Positions 27,995-37,535 are shown, counted from the first letter of the stretch. The stretch: DNA of 45,711 bases from Bacteroidetes bacterium HGW-Bacteroidetes-2 (GCA_002842575.1 PHDJ01000036.1:1-45711); one strand, 5' to 3'. The notes: generated by a model from the sequence alone, not told the origin. Made by a program: numbers and translations.

Positions 27995-28977
27995 ATGAAA
28001 ATAATAGTACCAATGGCGGGTCGTGGTTCACGTCTTCGCTAATCCCTGTAGCCGGCAAACCTATAGTGCATCGTTTAGTAAAGGATATTGCAAAAGTTTT
28101 AAACCAAAACATTGAAGAAATTGCCTTCATCATAGCAGAAGATTTTGGGGAAGATGTAGAAAAAAACCTCCTAGAAATAGCAAAAGATCTAGGCGCAAAA
28201 GGCACTATTTATTACCAAGATAAACCTCTGGGCACTGGTCATGCCATTATGTGCGCCAAAGATTCACTGCAAGGCCCTTGTGTGATTGCCTATGCCGATA
28301 CCTTGTTCAGAGCTGATTTTACTCTAGATGAAACCGCCGATAGTGTTATTTGGGTGAAAGAAGTGGAAAACCCACAACAATATGGCGTGGTAAACCTAAA
28401 TGAAAAAAATCATATCACCGGATTGGTAGAAAAACCGGAAACTTTTGTTTCTAATCTTGCCGTGATTGGGATTTATTATTTCAAAAAAGTGGAACATTTA
28501 AAAGACGAACTTCAACAGGTGCTAGACGCAAAGCTTACCCATGGAGGCGAATACCAAATTAACGACGGCATTAAAGCCTTGATGCAAAAAGGAAATGTTT
28601 TTGTGTCAGGAAAAATTGATGAATGGATGGATTGTGGCAATAAAAATGTAACCGTAGAAACTAATACCCGTATGCTAGGCTTTCTTTCGAAAGAAGGATC
28701 GCCGCTAATATCCAGCAGCATAAATGAAGAAAATGCAACCATAATCGAGCCATGCTATATTGGAGAAAACGTAACCTTAAAAAATAGCACTATAGGCCCT
28801 AACACCTCTCTGGGTGACGGATGTGTAGTGGAAAACAGCACCATTTCAAACAGCTTGATTCAAACGAATTCAACAATAAAAAATGCCATTCTAGATAATG
28901 CAATGATAGGAAATCACGTTATCTTTGATGGAAATTTTACATCCATCAGTATCGGCGATTATTCTGTTTTAGAATAA
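27995..28977 (+). pseudogene. Sugar-phosphate nucleotidyltransferase, frameshifted at the catalytic motif
   Basis: The true start is probably ATG 27995, which opens MKIIVPMAGRGSRLR and then meets TAA at 28040. The shifted frame resumes at 28039 with LIPVAGKPIVHRLVKD and runs to 28977 with the nucleotidyltransferase body (YGVVNLNEKNHITGLVEKPE) and a C-terminal left-handed beta helix. Relatives read RLRPxTxxxPKPLIPVAGKP here, so about nine residues and 28 nt are missing, including the P-K-P lysine that binds the substrate. A GTG at 28066 could start a 303-aa product, but it would lack the nucleotide-binding loop. Possible causes are a real deletion or an assembly error. Confidence 0.8.
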
Positions 28978-29005
28978 CCCAATTTGAAAATAAAAAATTG
29001 AAGTA

Positions 29006-30370
29006 TTGAAAAAAAATTGCATATACCTTTTTATATTAATCTTCGGAATGTTATTGTTTCCAAAGCAAATTTTTGCACAAGAAAAAGAAGGAGGATTACT
29101 AGAGGAGCCAAGCAATGTAACCGATAGTTTTCAGGAATTTTTTTTTGAAGCCCTAAAGCAAAAGGGAATTGAAAATTATGATAAAGCACTAGAGTCTTTA
29201 GAAAAAGCGGCAAAAGAGAGGCCTAACGAAGCCGTCATTTATTTTGAAATGGGGAAAAATCAAAGCCTTTTAAAAAAGTATACAGATGCCGAAGAAAATT
29301 TTAAAAAAGTTCTACAATTAGATGCGGAACGCCTCGATGTATTTGAGGCACTTTATGAGGTATATTACAACACCAAAGAGTATACAAAAGCCATAGAAAT
29401 CATAAAAAAATTAATCCCTTTTGATAAAGATTATAAAGAAGACCTCGCCAATTTATATGAACGTACAGAACAATACACTAAAGCACTTCAACTTCTCGAT
29501 GAATTAGACCAAGAGCTTGGCAGCAACGACTACAGAAACCAATTGCGCCAACAAATTTATGCCAAAAGCGATGATACCAGCACCCAAATTTCTGACCTAG
29601 AACAACGCATACAAAGAAAACCCGGGAATGAGAAAGATTTTTTGAACCTGATTTTTTTACACAGTGAAGAAGGAAATAGCAAAGCGGCATTTGATGTTGC
29701 ACAACAACTTTTAAAAGCAAAACCTAATTCAGAGCTTGTTCATTTAGCGCTTTATAAATTTTATTTAGAAGAAAAGCAACCTGAAAAGGCATTGCTGTCT
29801 ATGAAAATTGTTTTCTCTTCGGAAGTAATAAATCAGGAAAATAAGTTCAAAGTATTAAACGATTTTTTGTTATTTGTAAACCAAAATCCAGGGTATGAAA
29901 AGGCTTTAAAAGAAATGGTTTCCGTTTTTTCAGCACTAGAAAACGACCCCAAAATTTTTGAACAATTAGGAAACTATTACTTAAAAAAAGAAATGTATGC
30001 AGAAGCTTTACAGTATTTTGAATTGGGCGTTACAAAGAACCCATCTGATTTCAATCTCATAAAAAACACACTTTTATTAAAAATTGATTTTAAAAAGTAT
30101 GCAGAGGCAGAAAAATTGAGTATGGAAGCTCTAGATTTTTTTCCTTCACAACCCATTTTATATTTGTTGCAAGGAGTTGCAAATATTGGGTTAAATGAGA
30201 ATAAAAAAGCAATTATGGCGTTAGAAACCGGATTAGACTATCTTATAGACGACACCAAAGTAGAACGCGATTTCTATACCCAACTAAGCAAAGCCTATGA
30301 AGCAGATGGAAACCTAAAAAAAGCACAGGATTACACAATGAAAGCACAAAACTTAAGCTCAAAGAATTAA
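29006..30370 (+). CDS. Exported tetratricopeptide repeat protein
   Basis: 454 aa from a TTG start. Signal peptide about residues 1-24, ending QIFAQ. The mature part is a string of TPR-like helix pairs: KALESLEKAAKERPNEAVIY (59-78), the ENFKKVLQLDAERLDVFEAL stretch, YTKAIEIIKKLIPFDKDYKE, and more at 230-260, 320-345 and 390-450. Such proteins act as scaffolds in the periplasm. The stop shares one base with the ATG of the DUF4292 gene (TAATG), and the pair plus the EnvC-like gene form a conserved flavobacterial set. Confidence 0.82.
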   Translation: MKKNCIYLFILIFGMLLFPKQIFAQEKEGGLLEEPSNVTDSFQEFFFEALKQKGIENYDKALESLEKAAKERPNEAVIYFEMGKNQSLLKKYTDAEENFKKVLQLDAERLDVFEALYEVYYNTKEYTKAIEIIKKLIPFDKDYKEDLANLYERTEQYTKALQLLDELDQELGSNDYRNQLRQQIYAKSDDTSTQISDLEQRIQRKPGNEKDFLNLIFLHSEEGNSKAAFDVAQQLLKAKPNSELVHLALYKFYLEEKQPEKALLSMKIVFSSEVINQENKFKVLNDFLLFVNQNPGYEKALKEMVSVFSALENDPKIFEQLGNYYLKKEMYAEALQYFELGVTKNPSDFNLIKNTLLLKIDFKKYAEAEKLSMEALDFFPSQPILYLLQGVANIGLNENKKAIMALETGLDYLIDDTKVERDFYTQLSKAYEADGNLKKAQDYTMKAQNLSSKN

Positions 30371-31158
30371 TGCAACCTATGAAAATCCAGTCGATATTTT
30401 TTATCCTTTTTTTTAGTGTCTTATTTATTTCTTGTGGCTCCAGTAAAAAAGCGGTTGGCGAAAGTCTTGATGCCTCCATGAACGCCAAAAGTTTAATCGA
30501 TTTACACCAAGCAAAAGAACCGGTATTTAAAACTTTGGTCTCTAGAATGCAAGTGCAATATGACGATGGTGAAAAATCGCAAAGTGTAACAATTTCTTTG
30601 CGCATACAAAAAGACGAAACCATCTGGGTAAGTGCATCCATTCTAGGTATAACCCTTTCTAAAATGCTTATTACCAAAGACCATGTTCGTTATTATGAAA
30701 CCATCGGTAAAACCTATTTTGACGGTGACTTTCGATTATTAAGCCAATGGTTAGGAGTCACTATTAATTATGAAATGGCACAAAATATTCTATTAGGACA
30801 AGCCATTTTTGATTTGACCACCAGCAAGTATACGGCTTCTGTCTTTGGCTCAAATTATCGGCTTACCCCTGAAAAGCAATCGCAAATTTTAAAACATATT
30901 TTTTTAATTCAACCAGACACCTATAAAATAGCATCACAACAAATAATGCAACCTGCAGAGCAACGCATAATGACCGTTGATTATGATTCGTATCAGGTAG
31001 TGGAGAAACAGTTTTTTCCGAAAACCATAAAAATAACCGCCATTGAATTAGAAAAACAAACTAGAATAACTCTAGACTATAGAAATATAGATATAAACGC
31101 ACAAGTAAGTTTTCCTTTTAAAATTCCTAATGGTTATGAAGAAATACGATTAGATTGA
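30370..31158 (+). CDS. DUF4292 family lipoprotein
   Basis: 262 aa. Lipobox LFISCGSS near residues 18-25 follows a short hydrophobic signal, so it should be acylated at the cysteine. The mature part is beta-rich (SQSVTISLRIQKDETIWVSA, then SILGITLSKMLITKDHVRYY) and looks like the half-barrel fold of LolA/LolB-type lipid-binding proteins, which is inference. ATG overlaps the preceding stop; an in-frame ATG three codons on is also possible. Its own stop overlaps the next ATG by one base (TGATG). Confidence 0.82.
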   Translation: MQPMKIQSIFFILFFSVLFISCGSSKKAVGESLDASMNAKSLIDLHQAKEPVFKTLVSRMQVQYDDGEKSQSVTISLRIQKDETIWVSASILGITLSKMLITKDHVRYYETIGKTYFDGDFRLLSQWLGVTINYEMAQNILLGQAIFDLTTSKYTASVFGSNYRLTPEKQSQILKHIFLIQPDTYKIASQQIMQPAEQRIMTVDYDSYQVVEKQFFPKTIKITAIELEKQTRITLDYRNIDINAQVSFPFKIPNGYEEIRLD

Positions 31159-32396
31159 TGAAAAACTGTTTTAAATACGGGTTTCTTTTTATCTTGTTTA
31201 TTTCTGCAGGAGTTTCTGTTCATGCTCAAAAGGATAAACAAGCAGAACTAGAACAAAAAAAACAACAATTACAAGAAGAAATACGGCAGATAAACAATTT
31301 ACTTTTTTCTACAAAGAAAAAAGAAAAATCGGTTTTAAGTGAGGTAGAAAATATAGCAAAACGTATTCAGGTAAGAGAAAACCTAATTAAGGTTACTAAC
31401 CAACAAGCAAACTTGATAACCAGAGAAATAAACACTAATATATCAAAAATTGCACAACTTCGGAAAGACTTAGAAGCTTTAAAAATAGATTATGGCAAAC
31501 TGATTGAAAAATCCTATAAAAGTAAAAGTGACCAAAGCCGAATTATGTTTTTATTGTCTTCAGAAAATTTTTTACAAGCCTATAAACGGGTGCAATACAT
31601 GAAACAATATGCAAACCACCGTAAAAAACAAGGTGAAGCCATTCAATCCAAAACACAAGAATTACAAGAGTTGAATAAGAATTTAGTTATTCAACAAAAA
31701 CAAAAACAAAAACTAGTTGAGGAAAATCGTGTTGCAAGTAATAGTCTTAGTGAGGAAAAAATACAACAAGAAAAATTAGTTTCTTCTTTGAAAAAAGAGG
31801 AGAGCAAATATGCGTCACAAATAAAAGACAAACAAAAAGAAGCGGCCGCCATCGATAAACAGATTGAAGATTTAATTAGAGCCGCCATTTTAGAAGCTAA
31901 CAAAGCTTCTGGAGTTGTCACTTCAAAAACCAATACAAGTAAGCCTACTTTTGCCATGACCGCTGAGGCAAAAGCACTTGCAGCCAATTTTACAAGTAAC
32001 AAAGGAAAATTGCCTTGGCCAGTTGAAAAAGGATTAGTGATTACTAATTTTGGTACTACCCAACATCCAACACTGCCCAACGTTAAAACCTACAGCAGCG
32101 GAGTAGAAATTGCAACAGAAAGCGGAGCAAAAGCAAGAGCCGCTTTTGATGGTGAAGTATTAGCAGTAACCGTTATAAAAGGAGCAAATAAAGCCATACA
32201 AATACGCCATGGCGATTATATTACCGTTTATCAAAACATTACCGATGTGTATGTAAAAAAAGGAGACAAGGTTACTACAAAACAAGAAATAGGTAAAATT
32301 TTCACAAACCCTACCACAGGAAAAACCACTTTAAAATTTTTAATTTTTCAAAACACAAACAAGTTGAATCCTGCGGAGTGGGTGTATAGAATGTAG
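31158..32396 (+). CDS. EnvC-like murein hydrolase activator, degenerate LytM/M23 domain
   Basis: 412 aa from the ATG at 31158 (a TTG one codon earlier is less likely). Signal peptide to about residue 23 (SVHAQ), then a long coiled coil, about 25-250, rich in K, E and Q, and a C-terminal LytM fold at about 285-412. The zinc ligands of active M23 peptidases are absent: the HxxxD position reads SSGVEIA and the HLH position reads LKF. This is the pattern of EnvC/NlpD, which do not cut peptidoglycan but activate amidases at the division site. No amidase gene is in the window. The convergent thioesterase gene begins 2 nt away. Confidence 0.87.
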   Translation: MKNCFKYGFLFILFISAGVSVHAQKDKQAELEQKKQQLQEEIRQINNLLFSTKKKEKSVLSEVENIAKRIQVRENLIKVTNQQANLITREINTNISKIAQLRKDLEALKIDYGKLIEKSYKSKSDQSRIMFLLSSENFLQAYKRVQYMKQYANHRKKQGEAIQSKTQELQELNKNLVIQQKQKQKLVEENRVASNSLSEEKIQQEKLVSSLKKEESKYASQIKDKQKEAAAIDKQIEDLIRAAILEANKASGVVTSKTNTSKPTFAMTAEAKALAANFTSNKGKLPWPVEKGLVITNFGTTQHPTLPNVKTYSSGVEIATESGAKARAAFDGEVLAVTVIKGANKAIQIRHGDYITVYQNITDVYVKKGDKVTTKQEIGKIFTNPTTGKTTLKFLIFQNTNKLNPAEWVYRM

Positions 32397-32398
32397 CG

Positions 32399-32908
32399 TT
32401 ATACAAAAAGAGCTTTCAACTCGGTTGCATCGTGGGGTTTCATTTTTCCGGCAAGAACCAAACTCAATTGTTTTCGGCGTAAAGCTGCCTCATAACGTGC
32501 TTTTTCTAAATCGGTTTCGGGGATTAATTGAGGCACTTCCATAGGGGTTCCGGACTCATTAACGGCAACAAAAGTGTAAATGGCTTCGTTAGCTTTGCTT
32601 TTTATGCCACTCTCTCTGTCCTCAATCCAAATATCCATATAGACTTCCATGGAGGTTTTAAAGGCGCGTGAAACTGCTGCTTCTACAGTAACAACACTTC
32701 CCAGAGGAATCATTTTATTAAATGCCACATGATTTACAGAGGCTGTAACCACAATTCTTCGTGAGTGTCGTCTTGCCGCAATACTTGCAGCACGATCCAT
32801 ACGCGATAAGAGTTCGCCACCAAACATATTGCCAATAGGATTTGTTTCACTTGGCAAAACCAAATCAGTAACGATTGTTCTGGAATCTTTTGGATATTTT
32901 GCTTGCAT
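32399..32908 (-). CDS. Acyl-CoA thioesterase, hotdog fold
   Basis: 169 aa. ETNPIGNMFGGELLSRMDRA near residue 17 is the hotdog helix with the catalytic-site N..GG.l..wmD pattern of the YciA/BFIT group; TASVNHVAFNKMIPLGSVVT near residue 51 is the matching strand motif. It hydrolyses acyl-CoA to the free acid, probably in the cytosol. Substrate length cannot be judged. The gene ends 2 nt from the EnvC-like gene on the other strand; no terminator lies between them. Confidence 0.9.
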   Translation of the reverse strand: MQAKYPKDSRTIVTDLVLPSETNPIGNMFGGELLSRMDRAASIAARRHSRRIVVTASVNHVAFNKMIPLGSVVTVEAAVSRAFKTSMEVYMDIWIEDRESGIKSKANEAIYTFVAVNESGTPMEVPQLIPETDLEKARYEAALRRKQLSLVLAGKMKPHDATELKALFV

Positions 32909-32919
32909 TATTTTTTTTG

Positions 32920-32927
32920 CAAAGGTA
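32920..32927 (-). promoter_or_regulatory. Candidate -7 box of the thioesterase gene
   Basis: On the minus strand the box reads TACCTTTG, a full -7 match, ending 11 nt before the ATG. No clear -33 box. It implies a very short leader. Confidence 0.4.
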
Positions 32928-32969
32928 AGGCACTTTTCTATTTTAGAAATAAAATATGAAAAATATTAG

Positions 32970-33175
32970 TGCTTAAAATAGGTATAAGACTTAAGATTAC
33001 AGGATGTAAGACGTATGACTAAAAATGAATAAATAATGAATATTAGTTATTTAAGAAATTATTTTTTGATAAGTCCTACGTCCCTCAGACGCCATAGACC
33101 TGTCACTTATGCCTCATTGCTTCAATGACGGAGCACCGATGGAGATGCTTAAAGTGATAAGTTAGACAATCAAAA
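32970..33175. repeat. Degenerate repeat-like intergenic DNA
   Basis: The 357-nt gap 32909-33265 holds no gene. It contains phrases such as aagacttaagattacagg and gataagtcctacgtccct that look like inverted relatives of each other, and a loose cacttat / agtgataagt inverted pair around a more GC-rich core (33100-33150). It resembles remnants of the flavobacterial short intergenic repeats; the boundaries are uncertain. Confidence 0.25.
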
Positions 33176-33265
33176 TTTCAAAAAGCCAATAAATATCATT
33201 GAATAATTCAAAAATTTTAAGAATGTTTAGGACTTTAAAGGCGGCAAATAAAAAAAAAAGAAACT

Positions 33266-34195
33266 TTATTTGTTTAAATCTTCAACAAGTAACCAAGCAT
33301 CTGCATTTTCTGTGCGTTTTACATTACGTAAAACAGTCAATGCTTCGTTTTTCTCTAGGTGGGAGCTATACACTACTTGGTGCAATCCAAATTTATTAAC
33401 CCCAATATTTCTGGCAGGAAAGCCTTTTACCTTCAGTTCTTCAATACGAGATAATGCATTATTTTCTTCCCGAAAAGCACCGGCGATGACATGAAAATTT
33501 ACAACAGGTTTTTTTACTGAAACCACTAAACTTGGCAGGGCATTGTCTAACACAAAAGTGGCTTGTTGCATTTGATTTTCAAGGATGGAGCTTGCTTTTT
33601 GTTTTTCAGCTATATTATGGGTATGCACTTGACTGCTGAAGTAATACATACCTCCAAAACCAGAAAGTCCTAGTGCCAACAAGCCAATTGCGGCATATTT
33701 AGTAAAAGGCAATGCAACTCTTTTTTCCGGAGTAAATAAAATAACCGGTTTTTCTGTAGAACTTTTTGGTTGAATGCGAGATATTTCTGGAGAAATAAAG
33801 GAGGACAAACCAAAGGAATCTGTCAGAAAATTTATACTGCTTTCTGGTTCAAAAACAATGGCACCTTGCTTATTTAAAGACAAAGACCCAATGTTTTTTA
33901 AAGGAAAGGTGTTACCTAAGTGCAGTTCTTGTTTTGCATTTTTGGTAAAAGTTCTAATTTTTTCTAATCCGGCTTCATAAGAACATTTGTCTATAACTGA
34001 AATATAGTTTGCCAGTAAGCCATCATTGGTTTGTAATTGCTGGTTAAAAGACAAACGTTTGGTGGGCGGAAAGAAACTATGTGTAGCTGCATCAATGCCG
34101 GCGGATTGATTTTGCGTTAAAAAGGCACCCAATCCCGGAATGATGATACATTCATAACGGTATAAAAGATCGGTAATATAATGGTCTAGTTGCAT
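33266..34195 (-). CDS. HU-CCDC81/SPOR domain membrane protein
   Basis: 309 aa from the ATG at 34195 (open to 34213). Order: an N-terminal HU-like CCDC81 domain (MQLDHYITDLLYRYECIIIP, then GLGAFLTQNQSAG), one membrane helix near residues 168-188 (AAIGLLALGLSGFGGMYYF), and a C-terminal SPOR domain (FHVIAGAFREENNALSRIEE to the end) that binds denuded peptidoglycan glycan strands. Such proteins localise to the division septum in Bacteroidota. The gene is divergent from dprA across 107 nt, a common arrangement. A -7 box at 34202-34209 makes the longer start unlikely. Confidence 0.85.
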   Translation of the reverse strand: MQLDHYITDLLYRYECIIIPGLGAFLTQNQSAGIDAATHSFFPPTKRLSFNQQLQTNDGLLANYISVIDKCSYEAGLEKIRTFTKNAKQELHLGNTFPLKNIGSLSLNKQGAIVFEPESSINFLTDSFGLSSFISPEISRIQPKSSTEKPVILFTPEKRVALPFTKYAAIGLLALGLSGFGGMYYFSSQVHTHNIAEKQKASSILENQMQQATFVLDNALPSLVVSVKKPVVNFHVIAGAFREENNALSRIEELKVKGFPARNIGVNKFGLHQVVYSSHLEKNEALTVLRNVKRTENADAWLLVEDLNK

Positions 34196-34201
34196 AGTAA
34201 A

Positions 34202-34209
34202 CAAATTTA
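34202..34209 (-). promoter_or_regulatory. Candidate -7 box for the SPOR protein, near-leaderless
   Basis: On the minus strand the box reads TAAATTTG, a full -7 match, ending 6 nt before the ATG at 34195. If used, the transcript would start at or next to the start codon. No clear -33 box. Confidence 0.35.
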
Positions 34210-34302
34210 GCAATTTTTTTCTTTTTGCATATTTTCTTGCAACTAAGTTTTTAACAAAACGATTTTTCTTGTATTTTTAAAGCCTCATCTAATTTTTTTC
34301 AA

Positions 34303-35406
34303 TTGACTACAGACGAATTATTTCATTTACTTGTTTTACAGAAAGTGCCAAACTTAGGCGATGCCTCAGCAAAAAAACTCATCCGAAAAGTAGGAAGTGT
34401 GGAAGCGATTTTTAAAGAAAAGAAACATAACTTATTGAAAATTGACGGCATAGGGGCTTTTAAATTAAAAGAATTACTGTCCAAAAACAATTTTGCATTA
34501 GCTGAAAAAGAACTTCACTTTATTGAAAAAGAAAATATTCAATATGCTTATTTTAAAGAGGAAAACTATCCTGAAAAATTAAAACATTGTTTGGATGGTC
34601 CTGTTTTAATTTTTTATCGCGGTAACATCCACCTTAATAAAAAACGCATAATAAGTGTTGTAGGTACCAGAAAGATTACCACCTATGGCACTGCTTTTTG
34701 TGAAAAATTGATTTCAGAATTGGCGCCGCTCCATCCGGTAATCGTTTCCGGTTTTGCGTATGGCGTAGATATTACCGCACATAAAGCTGCTATTAAAAAT
34801 GGATTACAAACCATAGGTTGCCTTGCGCACGGGCTTAACCAAATATATCCAAAAGTGCATAAAAAATATGCAGCAGACATAGAAAACAATGGAGGATTTA
34901 TCACCGAATTTTGGAGTAGTGATGCGTTTGATAAAACCAATTTTTTAAAAAGAAACCGAATTATTGCAGGATTATCGGAAGCCACCATTGTTATAGAATC
35001 TGCTGAAAAAGGAGGCAGTTTAGTAACTGCAGACATTGCTACCTCATACAATAGAGATGTTTTTGCCGTTCCGGGAAGATCCACAGACAGCCAAAGCCAA
35101 GGCTGCAATAATTTAATTAAAACGCAAAAAGCGCATGTGCTAACTTCAGCAGCAGATGTGGTGTATATGTTAGATTGGAAATTAGAGGAAGAAAAGCCTA
35201 AAACAATTCAAAAACAATTATTTGTAGAATTGACTGAAGAAGAAAAGGTGATTTTTAACTATTTAAGAGAAAACCCAAAACAACAGTTAGACTTGATTGC
35301 TATTCATTGCAAAATACCGGTACACAAAACAACAACTATTTTATTTTGTATGGAGATGAAAGGAGTATTGAGGGCTTTGCCTGGTAAAATATATGAAAAT
35401 ACTTAG
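34303..35406 (+). CDS. dprA: DNA-processing protein DprA
   Basis: 367 aa. An N-terminal helix-hairpin-helix region (KVPNLGDASAKKLIRKVG), then the Rossmann-like DprA core with SVVGTRKITTYG near residue 112, VSGFAYGVDITAHKAA near 147 and GGSLVTADIATSYNRDVFAV near 231, and a C-terminal winged-helix domain (about 305-365). DprA loads RecA onto incoming single-stranded DNA in transformation; it is widespread even in species not known to be competent. A TTG start is used at 34303. A weak -7-like TATTTTTA lies upstream. Confidence 0.95.
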   Translation: MTTDELFHLLVLQKVPNLGDASAKKLIRKVGSVEAIFKEKKHNLLKIDGIGAFKLKELLSKNNFALAEKELHFIEKENIQYAYFKEENYPEKLKHCLDGPVLIFYRGNIHLNKKRIISVVGTRKITTYGTAFCEKLISELAPLHPVIVSGFAYGVDITAHKAAIKNGLQTIGCLAHGLNQIYPKVHKKYAADIENNGGFITEFWSSDAFDKTNFLKRNRIIAGLSEATIVIESAEKGGSLVTADIATSYNRDVFAVPGRSTDSQSQGCNNLIKTQKAHVLTSAADVVYMLDWKLEEEKPKTIQKQLFVELTEEEKVIFNYLRENPKQQLDLIAIHCKIPVHKTTTILFCMEMKGVLRALPGKIYENT

Positions 35407-35468
35407 ATTATTTAACATCATATTTGTTTTTTTATTAGATTTACTGTTATTAACTAAACAAAAAAATT

Positions 35469-36503
35469 ATGAAAAAAATTACCTTATCATTTATAGTGCT
35501 ATCGGCACTTATCATTTCTTCACAACTTTCTGCACAAAATGCCGAAAATGTAACTGAATACAACCAGAACCCAAACAATGGGAATGTTGAAGCTCCTATA
35601 ACAGGAACAAACCATCAAGTTCAAGGTGGAATTATCTATAGTAATGGTCCAGTCTTTAATACACCTGGAGGAGGTGCAGGAGGAGCCGACTTAAGTCTTT
35701 TAGAAAACCTAACGGTTGGAAATACAACTCTTGGAGCGGGTATTCAAACTCTAAGTGCCAACAGAATGTCTGACGATTGGGTAGTTACAGAAACAGTTGA
35801 AGTAACTTCAATCGATTTTTATGCATATCAAACAGGTTCTACAACAACCTCGACGATGACAGGAGTTACATTACAAATTTGGGACGGAATACCTAATGAT
35901 CCAGCAAGTCAAGTTATTTATGGAGATGATGCAATAAGCGCAATGACAGGAACAACTTGGTCTGGAATTTATAGAGCTTCTGAAACAACACCTCAAGATA
36001 ATGCAAGACCTATAATGACAAATACAGTTGCAACACCAGGACTAATTCTTACGCCAGGCACTTATTGGTTAGATTGGGATGCTGATGGAACTTTAGCTTC
36101 TGGCCCTTGGGCGCCGCCTATAGCTCTTTTAGGCCCTGGGCCTATCGGTAATGCAATTCAATATATTGGGGCAAACGGTGCGTGGCAAGATTCAATAGAT
36201 GGAGGGTCAGGAAATCCCTTAGGATTTCCTTTTGATGTTACTGGAAGTGTTTTAGGTTTAAACGATAATATTTTGGATGGCTTTACTTTTTATCCAAACC
36301 CTGTAAGAGATATTTTAAATGTTAGAGCAGCAACTACTATTGAAAATATTTCTATTTATAATGTTTTGGGACAAGAACTTATTTATGTTTCGCCAGATGC
36401 ATTAAGTTCTAAAATTAACATTGCAAATTTAAGTAATGGGATGTACATAATGAAAGCTACTGTTAATGGCGTAGTAGGAAGCTTCAATGTTGTTAAAAGA
36501 TAA
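35469..36503 (+). CDS. Secreted protein with T9SS type A sorting domain
   Basis: 344 aa. Signal peptide about residues 1-22, ending QLSAQ. The middle, about 60-250, is rich in G, T, S and N with predicted beta strands and no recognised catalytic motif. The last 80 residues are a type A sorting domain: GFTFYPNPVRDILNVRA (FYPNP hallmark), ISIYNVLGQELI and LSNGMYIMKATVNG ending in a lysine-arginine tail. It should cross the outer membrane by T9SS and be attached to the cell surface or released. Substrate unknown; adhesin or structural roles are possible. A hairpin terminator follows. Confidence 0.85.
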   Translation: MKKITLSFIVLSALIISSQLSAQNAENVTEYNQNPNNGNVEAPITGTNHQVQGGIIYSNGPVFNTPGGGAGGADLSLLENLTVGNTTLGAGIQTLSANRMSDDWVVTETVEVTSIDFYAYQTGSTTTSTMTGVTLQIWDGIPNDPASQVIYGDDAISAMTGTTWSGIYRASETTPQDNARPIMTNTVATPGLILTPGTYWLDWDADGTLASGPWAPPIALLGPGPIGNAIQYIGANGAWQDSIDGGSGNPLGFPFDVTGSVLGLNDNILDGFTFYPNPVRDILNVRAATTIENISIYNVLGQELIYVSPDALSSKINIANLSNGMYIMKATVNGVVGSFNVVKR

Positions 36504-36525
36504 TTATTAAAAATAATAACTTATT

Positions 36526-36558
36526 AAAAACCTCTAAGAGACTATCTTAGAGGTTTTT
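36526..36558. terminator. Bidirectional intrinsic terminator between the T9SS protein gene and trpS
   Basis: A 13-bp perfect stem (36526-36538 with 36546-36558), 7-nt loop, A run on the left and T run on the right, so it can stop transcripts from both strands. Confidence 0.85.
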
Positions 36559-36566
36559 TCTTATCA

Positions 36567-37535
36567 TTAATACCCCACTTTAGTTCGTACTCTCTTTAGC
36601 ACGTCATTTGCCACAAGTGCTGCTTTTTGGGCACCGGTTTTAAGGGCTCGTTCCAGTTCGGATTGATTTTCCATATAGTAAATAAACAGCTTGCGTTGTT
36701 CTGCAAATTTTTCAATAAGCAAATCAAAAAGTGCTTGTTTGGCATGACCATAGCCATAATTTCCCATCAAATAGTTGGTGCGCATTATGGCAATGTCTTT
36801 TTCAGAAGCTATTAGTTTATACAATGCAAACACATTACAGGTATTTGGGTCTTTTGGTTCTTCTAATGGTGTGCTATCGGTTTCTATGCTCATTATTTGT
36901 TTGCGAAGTTGCTTTTCGGGCAAGAAAATATTGATGGTGTTCCCTTTTGATTTACTCATTTTAGCGCCATCTGTTCCCGGAATATACATGCTTTCCTCTT
37001 GCGCTTTTGCTTCGGGCATGACAAATGTTTCACCATATACCGCATGAAATCTAGAAGCTACGTCACGGGTCATTTCAATATGTTGTAACTGGTCTTTTCC
37101 TACCGGAACAAAATGAGCGTCATACAACAATATATCGGCTGCCATAAGCATTGGGTAACTGAAAAGACCGGCGTTAACATCCTCTAATCGGTCTGCTTTG
37201 TCTTTAAAGGAATGTGCTAGTGTAAGCCGTTGGTATGGAAACATACAACTTAAATACCAAGAAAGTTCAGTAACTTGAGGCACATCGCTTTGGCGATAAA
37301 AAACAGTTTTATTTACATCTAATCCAAACGCTAACCAAGCAGCAGCAACACTAAACGTATTTTCTTTAAGTGTTTTTGGGTCTTTTATTTGGGTTAAGGA
37401 GTGCATGTCTGCAATAAACAAAAACGAATCGGTATTGGGTTGGTTCGCCATTGCAATTGCCGGAAGGATTGCGCCTAAAATATTTCCTAAGTGTGGTGTT
37501 CCTGTACTTTGTATGCCTGTAAGTATTCTAGCCAT
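36567..37535 (-). CDS. trpS: Tryptophan--tRNA ligase
   Basis: 322 aa, the usual length. Class I aminoacyl-tRNA synthetase: GTPHLGNILGA (residues 12-22) is the HIGH-type motif and GAKMSKSKGN near residue 194 is the KMSKS loop; MLMAADILLYDAHFVPVGKD near residue 129 is conserved in bacterial TrpRS. It charges tRNA-Trp in the cytosol. Divergent from plsC; a -7 box lies at 37569-37576. Confidence 0.96.
   Translation of the reverse strand: MARILTGIQSTGTPHLGNILGAILPAIAMANQPNTDSFLFIADMHSLTQIKDPKTLKENTFSVAAAWLAFGLDVNKTVFYRQSDVPQVTELSWYLSCMFPYQRLTLAHSFKDKADRLEDVNAGLFSYPMLMAADILLYDAHFVPVGKDQLQHIEMTRDVASRFHAVYGETFVMPEAKAQEESMYIPGTDGAKMSKSKGNTINIFLPEKQLRKQIMSIETDSTPLEEPKDPNTCNVFALYKLIASEKDIAIMRTNYLMGNYGYGHAKQALFDLLIEKFAEQRKLFIYYMENQSELERALKTGAQKAALVANDVLKRVRTKVGY

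Noticed and set aside
28066-28977. Intact 303-aa nucleotidyltransferase from GTG
   Set aside because: It would lack the GxGxR and PKP motifs present or expected upstream; treated as the 3' part of a broken gene.
33199-33494. Plus-strand open frames at the 3' end of the SPOR gene
   Set aside because: They overlap the SPOR domain coding sequence and show no protein-like features of their own.
34683-35108. Minus-strand open frame of 141 codons
   Set aside because: Shadow of dprA, whose conserved motifs lie in the same bases on the plus strand.
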